A DNA stretch of 64,000 nt from UBA6623 sp965217195 (GTDB lineage: Bacteria > Acidobacteriota > Terriglobia > Bryobacterales > UBA6623): assembly GCA_965217195.1 (NCBI GenBank), contig CBDCHL010000005.1:496001-560000 (forward strand), given 5' to 3'. Below the pieces are notes generated by a model. The model saw only the letters and a program-made list of their open reading frames with translations, was not told the DNA's origin and ran no database searches. The position numbers and the translations under genes were made by a program. Of this stretch, positions 17,223-26,065 are shown piece after piece (within the stretch, counting starts at the first letter, position 1; each line of letters begins with the position of its first letter).

Positions 17223-17804
17223 ATGACTTGCTCCAATCCCATCGACGCGGCGGTCCTCGCCGACTATTGGCTCGCCTCGCCGGCAAGTTCTGAGCAGGAA
17301 GAAGCGGTTGAGGTGCATCTGCTCGCCTGTGACCGATGCGGGGCGCGGCTCCGCGAAGTGATCGCGCTGGCCGAAGGAATCCGCAACCTCGCGCGCGAGG
17401 GATCTCTCCGATTGGTTGTCAGCGATGCGTTTGTGCTCCGTGCCGCGGAGCAGGGCTTGCTTGTCCGTCAATACGCCCCGCCCCCCGGCGGCGGCGTGGA
17501 GTGCACCGTGACCGCGGAAGACGACATTCTTATCGCGCGCCTGGCCGCGAACTTGAGCGGCGCGAAACGCGTCGATCTCTCCTTGTGCGATGAGCGCGGC
17601 GTCGAACAGCGCCGGCTGCCGGATATTCCCATTGCCGGCGGCGCGAGCAGCGTTGTCTACCAGGAGTCGATCACATTCGCGAAGGCGATGCCGACAGGCA
17701 CACTGATCGCGCGTCTAGTCACGTTCGATGAGGCAGGCAGCGAGCGTTTACTCGGCGAATATACGTTCAACCACACGCGCTCCCGGCCCGGTACGAGTGC
17801 TTAG
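17223..17804 (+). CDS. Zinc-finger anti-sigma-like protein without membrane segment
   Basis: A 193-residue protein with an N-terminal ZAS-like motif: EVHLLACDRCGARLREV gives H-x3-C-x2-C. Such domains bind ECF sigma factors. The family is usually membrane-anchored, but I see no hydrophobic helix here, so this one is probably soluble. The C-terminal two thirds (about residues 75-190) are beta-rich (CTVTAEDDILIARLAANLSG, SVVYQESITFAKAMPTG) and may form the sensor or a ligand-binding domain. It is in one operon with the sigma gene. The pairing is inferred from position. Confidence 0.75.
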   Translation: MTCSNPIDAAVLADYWLASPASSEQEEAVEVHLLACDRCGARLREVIALAEGIRNLAREGSLRLVVSDAFVLRAAEQGLLVRQYAPPPGGGVECTVTAEDDILIARLAANLSGAKRVDLSLCDERGVEQRRLPDIPIAGGASSVVYQESITFAKAMPTGTLIARLVTFDEAGSERLLGEYTFNHTRSRPGTSA

Positions 17805-18321
17805 TAGCGAATCGGAGATAGCCGAATATCCCGGGCCATCGTCTCTGTGCAGCGACTCAGCAGCGAGCCGTGCGACAGGTTCTTTGCGTCATCTTCTACG
17901 CCGCCAGTCTTTCATCCGCCGGATCGCTCTCGACTCATAACTCGAGATCAGCTTTGCTTGACGCCGGCCAATTTCTTGGGGCCTGTCGCCGCCTGGCCTG
18001 TCCTGTGTGATGTGTCTCCCACTCGCGGTCTTGCTTCCATAGTTGGCGCCTGGAATGAAACAAGACCGCAGTTTCGGCGCGGGCAACTGCAAACCGAGCC
18101 ACGCACATTAGGAAGCAGTATGAGATGGAGGTGGCCAAGGCGAAGCCCGGTGGAGGGATCGCAGTGTGGGGTGAGGGCTTGACGCCTTTTTTGTGAACAC
18201 GAAACGCGCCGACAGCTTCGCGGTTGAGTGGCGGGAGACCTTGAGGCGCCTCTTTGGGCCCCTCACCTTTCTTGCTTCCGGGGTGGGTTCAACGGATACC
18301 GATTACTAATCTAAGAAAGCG
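17805..18321. other. Intergenic region, no gene recognised
   Basis: About 500 bases downstream of the anti-sigma gene. Short open frames are present on both strands, but none has family similarity or a convincing start. Confidence 0.5.
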
Positions 18322-18352
18322 GTGAAAAAATGGGGGGCCCAGAGCCCCCCTC
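18322..18352 (-). terminator. Intrinsic terminator (minus strand)
   Basis: Read on the minus strand: GGGGGGC stem, short loop, GCCCCCC stem, then ATTTTTT. It is downstream of the DUF885 gene, with the large inverted repeat between them. Confidence 0.7.
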
Positions 18353-18366
18353 AATTTGCGGCGGCA

Positions 18367-18562
18367 CACACAATTCACAACATTAAGATACAGAGCCCAG
18401 AGCGAAAGCGACGGGCCACAAGCAGGCAACCGCAACACGCCGCGGCACGCGTCTCCCGAACCGTCGCGCACACCGGCATCGTCTTCGGTTTACTCGAAAC
18501 GGTTGTGCTCTCGGCCCGTCGCTTTCGCTCTGGGCTCTGTATCTACGTTCTGAATTGTGTGC
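18367..18562. repeat. Large REP-like inverted repeat, locus A
   Basis: Two arms of about 50 bases (18367-18417 and 18513-18562) are inverted copies. The outer part is ACACAATTCA...AGATACAGAG and the core is CAGAGCCCAGAGCGAAAGCG plus ACGGGCC. About 95 bases of unrelated sequence form the loop. The same core is found at 36233, 41339 and 59427. It lies between two transcription units. Confidence 0.85.
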
Positions 18563-18585
18563 ACGGACCTGAGGGGGCGGTTTTT

Positions 18586-20352
18586 TCACAGCCCCTGACG
18601 TGCGCGGCTCGGTTTAACGTATTCCGCCACCAGTTCTTCCAAGACAGGCAACGGCACCGAGCCCGCCGACAGTACCACGTCGTGGAACTCGCGCAGCTCA
18701 AAGCGGGGACCCAAGGCCTGCTCGGCTTGCTTCCGCAGGCGACGAATCGTCAGTTCGCCCATCTTGTAGGCAAGCGCCTGGCCCGGCCATGAAATGTAAC
18801 GATCGGTTTCGGTGCGGACTTCGTGTAACGACAGGGCCGTGCGCGAGGCCAGGTAGTCCATCGCCTGTTGCCGTGTCCAACCCTTTGCGTGGATGCCGGT
18901 GTCAACCACCAACCGGCAGGCCCGCCACATCTCATAGGTCAGGCGTCCGAAGTTGCTGTAAGGGTCGGTGTAGAACCCGGCCTCGAGCCCGAGCCGTTCT
19001 GAATAAAGGCCCCAGCCTTCCCCGAAAGCGGAGAAATACGAATGCCGCCGAAAGTCCGGGACGTCGGTTTGCTCTTGGCTCAGCGCAATCTGTAAATGAT
19101 GGCCCGGGACCGCCTCGTGGAATGTCAGCGATTCCAGCACGTAGAGCGGGCGATTCTCGAGCGCGTAGGTATTCACCCAGTAGTAGCCGGGCTCGGTGCC
19201 GCCGCTTGGGGCGCGCACGTATCGGCCGCTGGTGTACTTCGGCGCTATATGATCGGGGACCGGGGCAACTCCGTAGGGAAGGCGGGGCAGGGTTTTGAAT
19301 AGGGAGGGCAGCTTCCCGTCCATACGCTTGGCGATGTACGAAGCGTGTTTGAGTAGGTCCTCGGCCGTCTTGGCGTAGAAGCGCGGATCGGTTCGCAAGA
19401 ACTTGAGGAATGCCGGGAAGTCTCCGCGAAAGCCGGTTTCTTTCATGACGGCCTGCATCTCCTCTCGAATGCGCTTCACTTCGCTGAGGCCGGTTTGGTG
19501 TATTTCGTCCACCGAGAGATCGAGGGTCGTGAAGTTGCGGACCAGATGCTCGTAATATTCGCGGCCGGCGGGCAGCTCCGACGCTCCGATCGTTGTTCGC
19601 GCGTTCGGAATATAGTCCTCGGTCATGAATGAAAGGAAAGCCCGGTACGCCGGAACCAAACTGTCGCGAATCGCCGCCTCGCCCGCTGATCGCACCCGTT
19701 CGCGGTCGCTCTCGGCAACGCCCGGCGGAAACTCCTCCAAGGGTTTATGGAAAACACTCTCCTCGACCCGGTCCACGACCTGCGCGGCGATCGTCAGCTC
19801 GTAACCTTCGAGGACAACCTGCGGCAGTGTCATGCCACGTTCAAGGCCGCGCCGCATGTTGTCGATGTGTTGATGCACGTAAGCGGGAAATGCCTTCAGA
19901 CGCGCGATGTAGTTTTCGAAATCCCGGGTGTTTCGTAGCGGCACCTGGGTGGGTAGGCGCGAGAACGCGATGTGGAATCCCGAGTCGACCGTAATAGGGA
20001 TTTCGTAGGCAGCGAACTTTGACCCCGCGGCATCCTCTCGGAGGATGTGCTCGAAGACGCTCCGGCTGATGCGGTCCTCGCGAGTGAGGCCGGCCGCATC
20101 GATTGTTTCAAGTTCCTCGTGCAAGTCACGATAAAAGTCGGTGCGGCGTCGTTGATCGGTGGGCGTCACCGACGGCAGTTGTGCATTGAATTCGTTGCGA
20201 CCCACCGAGGTGGCCAGCAGCGGGTTCTCAGCGAGCCGAAACTCCCACTCGCGATCGAACAGGGCATGCAGGCGCTCGCTCTCGCCGGATGGCCGGCAGC
20301 CCGCCAGGACAAAGAGAGTCGAAACAACAGCCGGGAACCAAATTCGTTTCAT
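18586..20352 (-). CDS. DUF885-family putative metallo-carboxypeptidase lipoprotein
   Basis: A 588-residue exported protein of the DUF885 family, probably a zinc peptidase. The signal peptide MKRIWFPAVVSTLFVLAGC ends in a lipobox, so it is expected to be lipid-anchored. The metal site is TFHEAVPGHHLQIAL (HE-x4-HH). The downstream GEGWGLYSERLGLEAGFY is also family-typical and probably supplies a further ligand. I chose the ATG at 20352 because the in-frame start nine codons upstream would precede the signal peptide with charged residues. It is convergent with nothing on its 3' side except the inverted repeat and the terminator. Confidence 0.9.
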   Translation of the reverse strand: MKRIWFPAVVSTLFVLAGCRPSGESERLHALFDREWEFRLAENPLLATSVGRNEFNAQLPSVTPTDQRRRTDFYRDLHEELETIDAAGLTREDRISRSVFEHILREDAAGSKFAAYEIPITVDSGFHIAFSRLPTQVPLRNTRDFENYIARLKAFPAYVHQHIDNMRRGLERGMTLPQVVLEGYELTIAAQVVDRVEESVFHKPLEEFPPGVAESDRERVRSAGEAAIRDSLVPAYRAFLSFMTEDYIPNARTTIGASELPAGREYYEHLVRNFTTLDLSVDEIHQTGLSEVKRIREEMQAVMKETGFRGDFPAFLKFLRTDPRFYAKTAEDLLKHASYIAKRMDGKLPSLFKTLPRLPYGVAPVPDHIAPKYTSGRYVRAPSGGTEPGYYWVNTYALENRPLYVLESLTFHEAVPGHHLQIALSQEQTDVPDFRRHSYFSAFGEGWGLYSERLGLEAGFYTDPYSNFGRLTYEMWRACRLVVDTGIHAKGWTRQQAMDYLASRTALSLHEVRTETDRYISWPGQALAYKMGELTIRRLRKQAEQALGPRFELREFHDVVLSAGSVPLPVLEELVAEYVKPSRARQGL

Positions 20353-20570
20353 AGTTGTGGTCCGCTCGTCCTTCCGCATGTACGGGGCGGCGCGCTTAGT
20401 CGCAACTCTTTAGAGGATACAGGCGTTGTCAAGGGTTTAGGGACCGGCGACGGCCGCGGGTGCTGTATCAGAATTCACGTACGGATCGAGTCGACAGAGG
20501 AGTCTGAGAAGGGGAGTGATAAGATGGCCTCAGTTGATGCTTTGACGGGCCGGCGTCTTCAGCGAATCTC

Positions 20571-23500
20571 ATGAGTTCCAAGCGCTATTCTGCAACTTTC
20601 GTGTTCCTCGCGGCTGTTCTGCTGGGGGCCGTGGCAGCTTCCCCGCTCGCCGCGCAGGGCATCATTACCACTTTGGCCGGGGCCGATTGGGTTTTTCCGG
20701 GAGACGGCGGGCCGGCTCTTGGCGCCCCGCTGGGCGGGGTTTCGGGGCTCTCTCTCGATGCCGGCGGCAACCTTTTTGTCGCTGACCCCGACAACTTCAT
20801 GTTGATGCGCGTCGATCAGGAAGGCGCGCTCGAAGTCCTCGCCGGCACGGGTATTCGCGGCGCATCAGGCGATGAGGGTCCGGCTTTGCTGGCGTCGTTG
20901 CGCGGACCGACCAAGGTGGCGTCCGATCCGGCGGGGAATCTGTTTTTCATCGATATCGATCCGAATGTCGGCGTTCGGATCCGTCAACGCACTCCCGACG
21001 GCATCGTGCGAACCTTTGCCGGGCTGGGCCCGTTCGGGTTCGGAGGCGACGGCGGGCCGGCAACGGAAGCTCAGTTCCGGTCTCCCCAGGATCTTGCTGT
21101 GGGGCCGAACGGTATCTACATCTCCGACACCGGGAACCACCGCATTCGGTTTGTCTCGAGCGGCGGGATGATCTCGACCTTCGCGGGCAACGGAGAATCG
21201 GATTTCTTCGGCGACAACGAGCCGGCGGAGCTTGCGGCGCTCGACTTGCCTACCGCGGTCGCGCTGAGCTCAGCCAACGAACTGTTCATCGCTGACAACG
21301 GCAACCGCCGAATTCGGAAAGTCGACTCGAAGGGAATCATCAGTACGGTTGCCGGCACGGGACAAGACGGTTTCTCTCCCGACGATATTCCCGCTCAACA
21401 AGCGTCACTCGGCACGGTCGGATCGCTCGCTCTCGACGATGCCGATAACCTCTACCTGAGTGAAACGTTTGACGGGACCACCCGGATTCGGAGGATCGAT
21501 GAAGAAGGTGTGATCTCGACGGTCGAAGTCGCCGGGCCGGGTTCCGAGGCTCCAATCGGGTTTGTTCTTGGGGTATCGGACATGGAGATTGGCCCCGGCT
21601 CCGCTCCGACGATGTATTTGGCCGATGGCGTGAGAGACCGAATCGTAGCGGTCAATTCGGCGACGGGCAATGTCATGCCGGTTGCCGGGAACGGGGGTTT
21701 TCGGGTTGTCCCGGACGGAACCTTCGCTATGAGAAGCCCGTTGAACCGTCCTTTCGCGGTGGCAACGGATGGAGCGGGAAATGTCTACATCGGCGAGACT
21801 GGTCGGCCGCGCATTCGGCGGATTACGCCTGACGGTCGAATGTTCGTCGTGGCCGGAACCGGCTTGCCGGACTTTGCGCGCTTCGAAAACACGCCCGCCT
21901 TCGAGACGAATCTAGCCTTTCCGGCCGGAATTGTGCCGCTGTCTGGAGGCGACTTGCTGTTTTCTGAAGCTGCGGGGCACCGTGTCAGGCGTCTTTCGAT
22001 GCCCGTGTCGACTGCGCCGTTGCCCGGCGGCGGCTTCATTCAAACCATTGCGGGCACGGGGACTTCCGGCACTTCCGGAGACGGCGGACCGGCTACCCGG
22101 GCTCAGCTGGAAGGGCCGGTCGGGTTGGCGTTCGATTCACTCGGGAACCTCTTCGTCGCGGGCCGAAGCCGTGTTCGTCAGATCAATCCGATGACCGTTA
22201 TCACAACGGTAAAGGCCGAATTGTTCTCGCCATTCGACGTCGCCGCGGGTAATCAGGACGAGCTCTTCGTCGCGGAGACGGGGGCTAACCGCGTGTTACT
22301 GCTTTCGCCGCGAAGCGGTTTCATCCCCTGGGCGGGCAACGGTGAACCCGGTACAGGCGGCGACGGCGGACCGGCGACGGAGGCGAGCCTCACGTTGCCG
22401 GCCGGCCTTGCAACGGACGCAGGCGGCAACCTATTTATTTCCGAGCTTTCCCATGCGGTTCGTATCGTCAATGACGACGGCATTATTGATACGGTCGCGG
22501 GCTCTCATGAGATGGGTTTTTCCGGCGACGGCGGCCCGGCAACCCTGGCTCGTCTCAACTCTCCCGCGGGCCTCGCCGTCGATCCGGCGGGGAATCTGCT
22601 GATTGCCGACTTCGGGAACGATCGCGTGCGGGTGGTATTGTCCCAGCCGCCCGCATTTTTCGCCCTCGACACGCGCGGTTTGGAATTCAACGGGATCGCC
22701 GGCGGTCCTACGACGCGCGGTCGCCTTGTGCCCATTCAGAGCGCGCTCGACGGCGTCTTGTTCTCCACCGCGGCCAAGACCGAAGACGGCGGGAACTGGC
22801 TGAAGGTAAAGCCCCCCATGGGCGCCTCTCCAGGGCGCGTCGAGATCAAGGCCGACCCGGCCGAGCTGTCGCCGGGACGATACTTCGGCTCAGCAACCGT
22901 GATGATGCAGGGAACGCTTCCCGAGCAACGAAACATCTCGATCACGTTCAATGTCGAACCGGCCCCTCCGCCTGAATTGGTAGTCGCGATTCCTAAGTTG
23001 TCGTTTGTTTACCCCCGAGGAGCCTCCGAGCGTTCGGAATCATTCATCGTTGGCAACGGAGGCGGCGGGAGCCTGCCGTTTTCGGTCGGCGCCTCGACGG
23101 AAACCGGCGGTGATTGGCTGAGTGTTTCGCCCGGTGACGGTTCCGCGACCGCGCTTCTCCCGGCCCGCGTCTTGGTGACAGCCGATCCGGGGGGGCTACC
23201 TCCCGGCACTTATCGAGGCCGGGTCCGAGTGGATAGTCCCGTAGCCTCGCAGCCCGTCGTTGTGCCCGTCAACATGCTGATCAGCGAATTCAGCCAGGCA
23301 ATTGCGCTTTCTAAGACCGGTCTATCGTTCACGGCGGTCGAAGGGGGTTCGCTCGTCCAAACGCAGAGCTTCGGCATCACCAACCTCGGAACCGGCTCGA
23401 TGTCCTGGTCGCGGTCGACGTCGACACTGACCGGCGGTTCGTGGCTCAGTGCGACGCCGGGAAACGGGGCGGCCGCGCCGGGCGCGCCGTCGGTAGTTTC

Positions 23501-25037
23501 CGTGAACGCTGATCCGAGCGGACTTGGGGTGGGCAGCTATTACGGCCGCATCCGGGTGGACGCGCCGAACGCGGCGAATTCACCGCTATCGGTCGTGGCG
23601 CATCTGGAGGTGATTCCCGAGGCGGACGATCCGGGGCCCACAGTGACGCCGAGCAGGCTGTTTTTTAGCGGGTTGACCGACAACGTTTCACCGGGCGCGA
23701 AGATGATGTACATTTCGAGCCTGAGCCCCGATGGGAAGCTGTTTGAAGCCGTCGTTTCGACCCAGAACGGCCTCGATTGGCTCAAAGTTCTGCCGGGGAG
23801 TGGGCCGGTCAGCCCTCTGGCGCCAACCGGTCTGCTGGTGCAGCCGTTTTCCGACGGTCTGGGCCCAGGCCTTCACGAGGGGGAGGTTTCACTGCAGTTT
23901 TCCGGCGGCGCCGTGAGAACCGTGCCCGTTGTATTGGCGCTACGTGGCGGTACACCGCCGGCCGCGAAGCTTCCTGTCAAAGCGGCGAACGGCTGTGCGC
24001 CGGGCACGCTTCAGCCCGCCATCCAAACCCTTGGCGACGGTTTTTCGGTTTCGGCCGGATGGCCTATGGCGCTGGAAGTCAACGTGGTGGACGATTGCGG
24101 TGACGCCATGGAAAGCGGGTCGGTGGTGGTGGAGTTTTCGAACGGTGACCCTGATCTGGTGATGACGCATCTCGAGGGTGGTCGCTGGGACGGCACGTGG
24201 GAGATCGGGCCGGCGGCGGTCGAGGAGATCGTCGTGCGAGTGGATACCGAAACACCCGGCCAAGCACTGCAAGGAACGCAGGAGCTTTACGGCGGAGTAC
24301 GGTTGCCGCAGGAAGCGCCGATTTTGCCTTCAATAGGAATCGTCAGTCCGGCCGCCTTCGGCCATGTGCCGATTGCGCCGGGAGCGTTGATTTCGCTGTT
24401 CGGGCTGAATCTTTCGGAATCCTCTTTTAAGGTCGAAGAGCTGCCGTTGCCTACGACCGAGGGCGGAACGACGATCACGATCGCGGGCAAAGCCATGCCG
24501 TTGCTTTTCAGCAATCAAACTCAAGTCAACGCTCAGGTGCCATACGGCATCAACGTCAACACGACGCATCAAGTATTGCTGCGGCGGGGTGATACTTTTG
24601 CGACCCCGGCGCCGATCGAAGTCGCGGCCGCGCAACCGGATGTGTTTTTGGCGCCGCAGGCGCAAGCACCGGCGCAAGGGCACATCTACCGCTTCATCGA
24701 CGAGGCGACACAGCCGCTGGCCGCGCCGGGCAATCCGGCGGCCGCTAAGGATGTTCTGATTATTTATTGCTCCGGACTGGGCGAGACCGGTCCAACGGTG
24801 ATTGCCGGAGAAGAAGCCCCGGCCCAAGAACCGTTCGCGCGAACGGTTAATCCAGTGGTCGTCACGATTGGCGGGGTTGAGGCGAAGGTGGACTTTGCGG
24901 GCCTTACGCCTTTCTTTAGTGGGCTTTACCAGATCAATGTTCAAGTACGGTCCGGGGTGGCTCCGGGCGATGAAGTGCCTGTCATCGTGTCGGTGGGCGG
25001 GCAGATGAGCCCAGCGGTGACGATGGCGATCGAGTGA
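20571..25037 (+). CDS. Secreted NHL-propeller / BACON-like / TIGR03437 giant protein
   Basis: A 1488-residue exported protein. A signal peptide ends near residue 28 (SPLAAQG). Residues about 30-700 hold repeated NHL units of the form GDGGPAT..A.L..P.GLA.D..GNLFI, with segments such as YISDTGNHRIRFVSSGG and LLIADFGNDRVRVVLS, giving two or more beta-propellers. Residues about 705-1130 carry four BACON-like units, each with GG.WL.V.P..G followed by PG.Y.G.V. The last roughly 230 residues (from IGIVSPAAFGHVPIAPGALI) are the TIGR03437 domain known mainly from Solibacter relatives. It probably works at the cell surface. Ligand and role are unknown. Confidence 0.88.
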   Translation: MSSKRYSATFVFLAAVLLGAVAASPLAAQGIITTLAGADWVFPGDGGPALGAPLGGVSGLSLDAGGNLFVADPDNFMLMRVDQEGALEVLAGTGIRGASGDEGPALLASLRGPTKVASDPAGNLFFIDIDPNVGVRIRQRTPDGIVRTFAGLGPFGFGGDGGPATEAQFRSPQDLAVGPNGIYISDTGNHRIRFVSSGGMISTFAGNGESDFFGDNEPAELAALDLPTAVALSSANELFIADNGNRRIRKVDSKGIISTVAGTGQDGFSPDDIPAQQASLGTVGSLALDDADNLYLSETFDGTTRIRRIDEEGVISTVEVAGPGSEAPIGFVLGVSDMEIGPGSAPTMYLADGVRDRIVAVNSATGNVMPVAGNGGFRVVPDGTFAMRSPLNRPFAVATDGAGNVYIGETGRPRIRRITPDGRMFVVAGTGLPDFARFENTPAFETNLAFPAGIVPLSGGDLLFSEAAGHRVRRLSMPVSTAPLPGGGFIQTIAGTGTSGTSGDGGPATRAQLEGPVGLAFDSLGNLFVAGRSRVRQINPMTVITTVKAELFSPFDVAAGNQDELFVAETGANRVLLLSPRSGFIPWAGNGEPGTGGDGGPATEASLTLPAGLATDAGGNLFISELSHAVRIVNDDGIIDTVAGSHEMGFSGDGGPATLARLNSPAGLAVDPAGNLLIADFGNDRVRVVLSQPPAFFALDTRGLEFNGIAGGPTTRGRLVPIQSALDGVLFSTAAKTEDGGNWLKVKPPMGASPGRVEIKADPAELSPGRYFGSATVMMQGTLPEQRNISITFNVEPAPPPELVVAIPKLSFVYPRGASERSESFIVGNGGGGSLPFSVGASTETGGDWLSVSPGDGSATALLPARVLVTADPGGLPPGTYRGRVRVDSPVASQPVVVPVNMLISEFSQAIALSKTGLSFTAVEGGSLVQTQSFGITNLGTGSMSWSRSTSTLTGGSWLSATPGNGAAAPGAPSVVSVNADPSGLGVGSYYGRIRVDAPNAANSPLSVVAHLEVIPEADDPGPTVTPSRLFFSGLTDNVSPGAKMMYISSLSPDGKLFEAVVSTQNGLDWLKVLPGSGPVSPLAPTGLLVQPFSDGLGPGLHEGEVSLQFSGGAVRTVPVVLALRGGTPPAAKLPVKAANGCAPGTLQPAIQTLGDGFSVSAGWPMALEVNVVDDCGDAMESGSVVVEFSNGDPDLVMTHLEGGRWDGTWEIGPAAVEEIVVRVDTETPGQALQGTQELYGGVRLPQEAPILPSIGIVSPAAFGHVPIAPGALISLFGLNLSESSFKVEELPLPTTEGGTTITIAGKAMPLLFSNQTQVNAQVPYGINVNTTHQVLLRRGDTFATPAPIEVAAAQPDVFLAPQAQAPAQGHIYRFIDEATQPLAAPGNPAAAKDVLIIYCSGLGETGPTVIAGEEAPAQEPFARTVNPVVVTIGGVEAKVDFAGLTPFFSGLYQINVQVRSGVAPGDEVPVIVSVGGQMSPAVTMAIE

Positions 25038-25128
25038 TCAGAACCGATGGCGCCGGCATGCGCGCGGGCGTCAGAAAGATCGATAGAAACTGGCGGTCCA
25101 GCCGGCCCCGACAAGCTCGGATCCGTTC

Positions 25129-25251
25129 TCAAGCCGAAGACTGGGGCTCGTAGCGCTCGACGCTGATTTCGTCTTCGCGCGCCTGTGCTTGGGCGACGTC
25201 GTAGGCGGCCTGCAGGCATATCCAGGTTCCGGTCGTAGAACCGAAGGCCTT
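25129..25251 (-). pseudogene. HigA-type antitoxin C-terminal remnant
   Basis: On the minus strand a short frame reads LKAFGSTTGTWICLQAAYDV, then AQAQAREDEISVERYEP. This matches the C terminus of HigA/VapI-type addiction antitoxins (the usual form is F.....WL.LQ..YDL). The HTH part and any HigB toxin are missing, and the reading frame upstream starts with a stop at about 25257. It is a relic. Confidence 0.75.
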
Positions 25252-25324
25252 AAGGTGTCAATCGACACTTGTCAGACAGGTCATGATTCCAAGACTCACC
25301 GGTCCCCAGAAAGCCCCAATTAGC

Positions 25325-25351
25325 TAATCTCTCGCGACTTACGGCCGATAA
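25325..25351 (+). promoter_or_regulatory. Sigma-28 (FliA)-type promoter for flgMNKL
   Basis: TAAT-N15-GCCGATAA matches the flagellar sigma-28 consensus (TAAA-N15-GCCGATAA) at all but one position. It ends 35 bases upstream of flgM. Confidence 0.8.
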
Positions 25352-25386
25352 GATGACCGAGGTCCTTATTAAGGTCTTCGTATGTC

Positions 25387-25680
25387 ATGAGAATCGACGA
25401 TCATTCGAATACTTCCGGCGACTTGCAGTCTTCGCAAGTCGACCGGACACAACAAGCTGAGCGCGAGCAGCAGGCGCGGCAGCGTGCTCCGGCGCAGGGC
25501 AGCGATTCCGTCAGTCTCTCGGCGCTGAGCGAACAGCTCGTCGCGGCGATTGAGACCGATCCGCCCGAGGTCGTTCGACAAATCGAGCAACTCGAGCAGG
25601 CCGTCAACAACGGAACATTCAACGAGCCCTCCGATCAGGTGGCGCGTTCGATTGTCGGTGCCTCGCTCAACGGCGAGTGA
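25387..25680 (+). CDS. flgM: Anti-sigma-28 factor FlgM
   Basis: A 97-residue negative regulator that holds sigma-28 until the hook is finished and is then exported. The C-terminal helices are family-typical: SDSVSLSALSEQLVAAI and EQAVNNGTFNEPSDQVARSI. The N-terminal half is Gln/Arg-rich and disordered, as usual. First gene of the flgM-flgN-flgK-flgL operon, directly behind a sigma-28 promoter, which suggests autoregulation. Confidence 0.9.
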   Translation: MRIDDHSNTSGDLQSSQVDRTQQAEREQQARQRAPAQGSDSVSLSALSEQLVAAIETDPPEVVRQIEQLEQAVNNGTFNEPSDQVARSIVGASLNGE

Positions 25681-25705
25681 TCGTGGGGACGGCCGGGAGC
25701 GAGTG

Positions 25706-26062
25706 ATGGCGGAATCAACGGCCATTGTGGACGAGGCGACCGTTGCGGCCGAACAGGCTTTGCGGCTGCTTCGCGAGGGTCGCTATGCGGAACTGATCGA
25801 GCAAGCGGACGAGTGGAGCGCTTTAGCGGTTCCTCTCGGCCGGTTGCGCGATGGGATCGAAGCGGGCGGCGTCGAGCTGGCCGAGACGGCCAGGTCCGCG
25901 GCGAAGCTGCGGGGCCGTATTCACGCGCTTCGCGAGACGCTGCGGCATGTGGCGATGGTCGAAAACGGGTTGCGCGAGATCGAGGCGGCTTTTCGCACCG
26001 GCTACTCGGCGCGAGGGCAAGTAGAGAGCGAGGGTACGACGCGGCTGAACGCGGAGGCGTAA
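25706..26062 (+). CDS. flgN: FlgN-like export chaperone
   Basis: A helical protein of 118 residues. I chose the ATG at 25706; a GTG just before it (25703) is also possible. Sequence similarity to FlgN is weak (QALRLLREGRYAELIEQADE, ALRETLRHVAMVENGLREIE), but size, helical content and position between flgM and flgK fit the chaperone that delivers FlgK and FlgL to the export gate. Only three bases separate it from flgK. Confidence 0.65.
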   Translation: MAESTAIVDEATVAAEQALRLLREGRYAELIEQADEWSALAVPLGRLRDGIEAGGVELAETARSAAKLRGRIHALRETLRHVAMVENGLREIEAAFRTGYSARGQVESEGTTRLNAEA

Positions 26063-26065
26063 CCG

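Noticed and set aside
20571..22700. Tandem repeats in the NHL region as a possible repeat array
   Set aside because: The repeats are at protein level (NHL units) with diverged DNA, not a CRISPR or satellite array.
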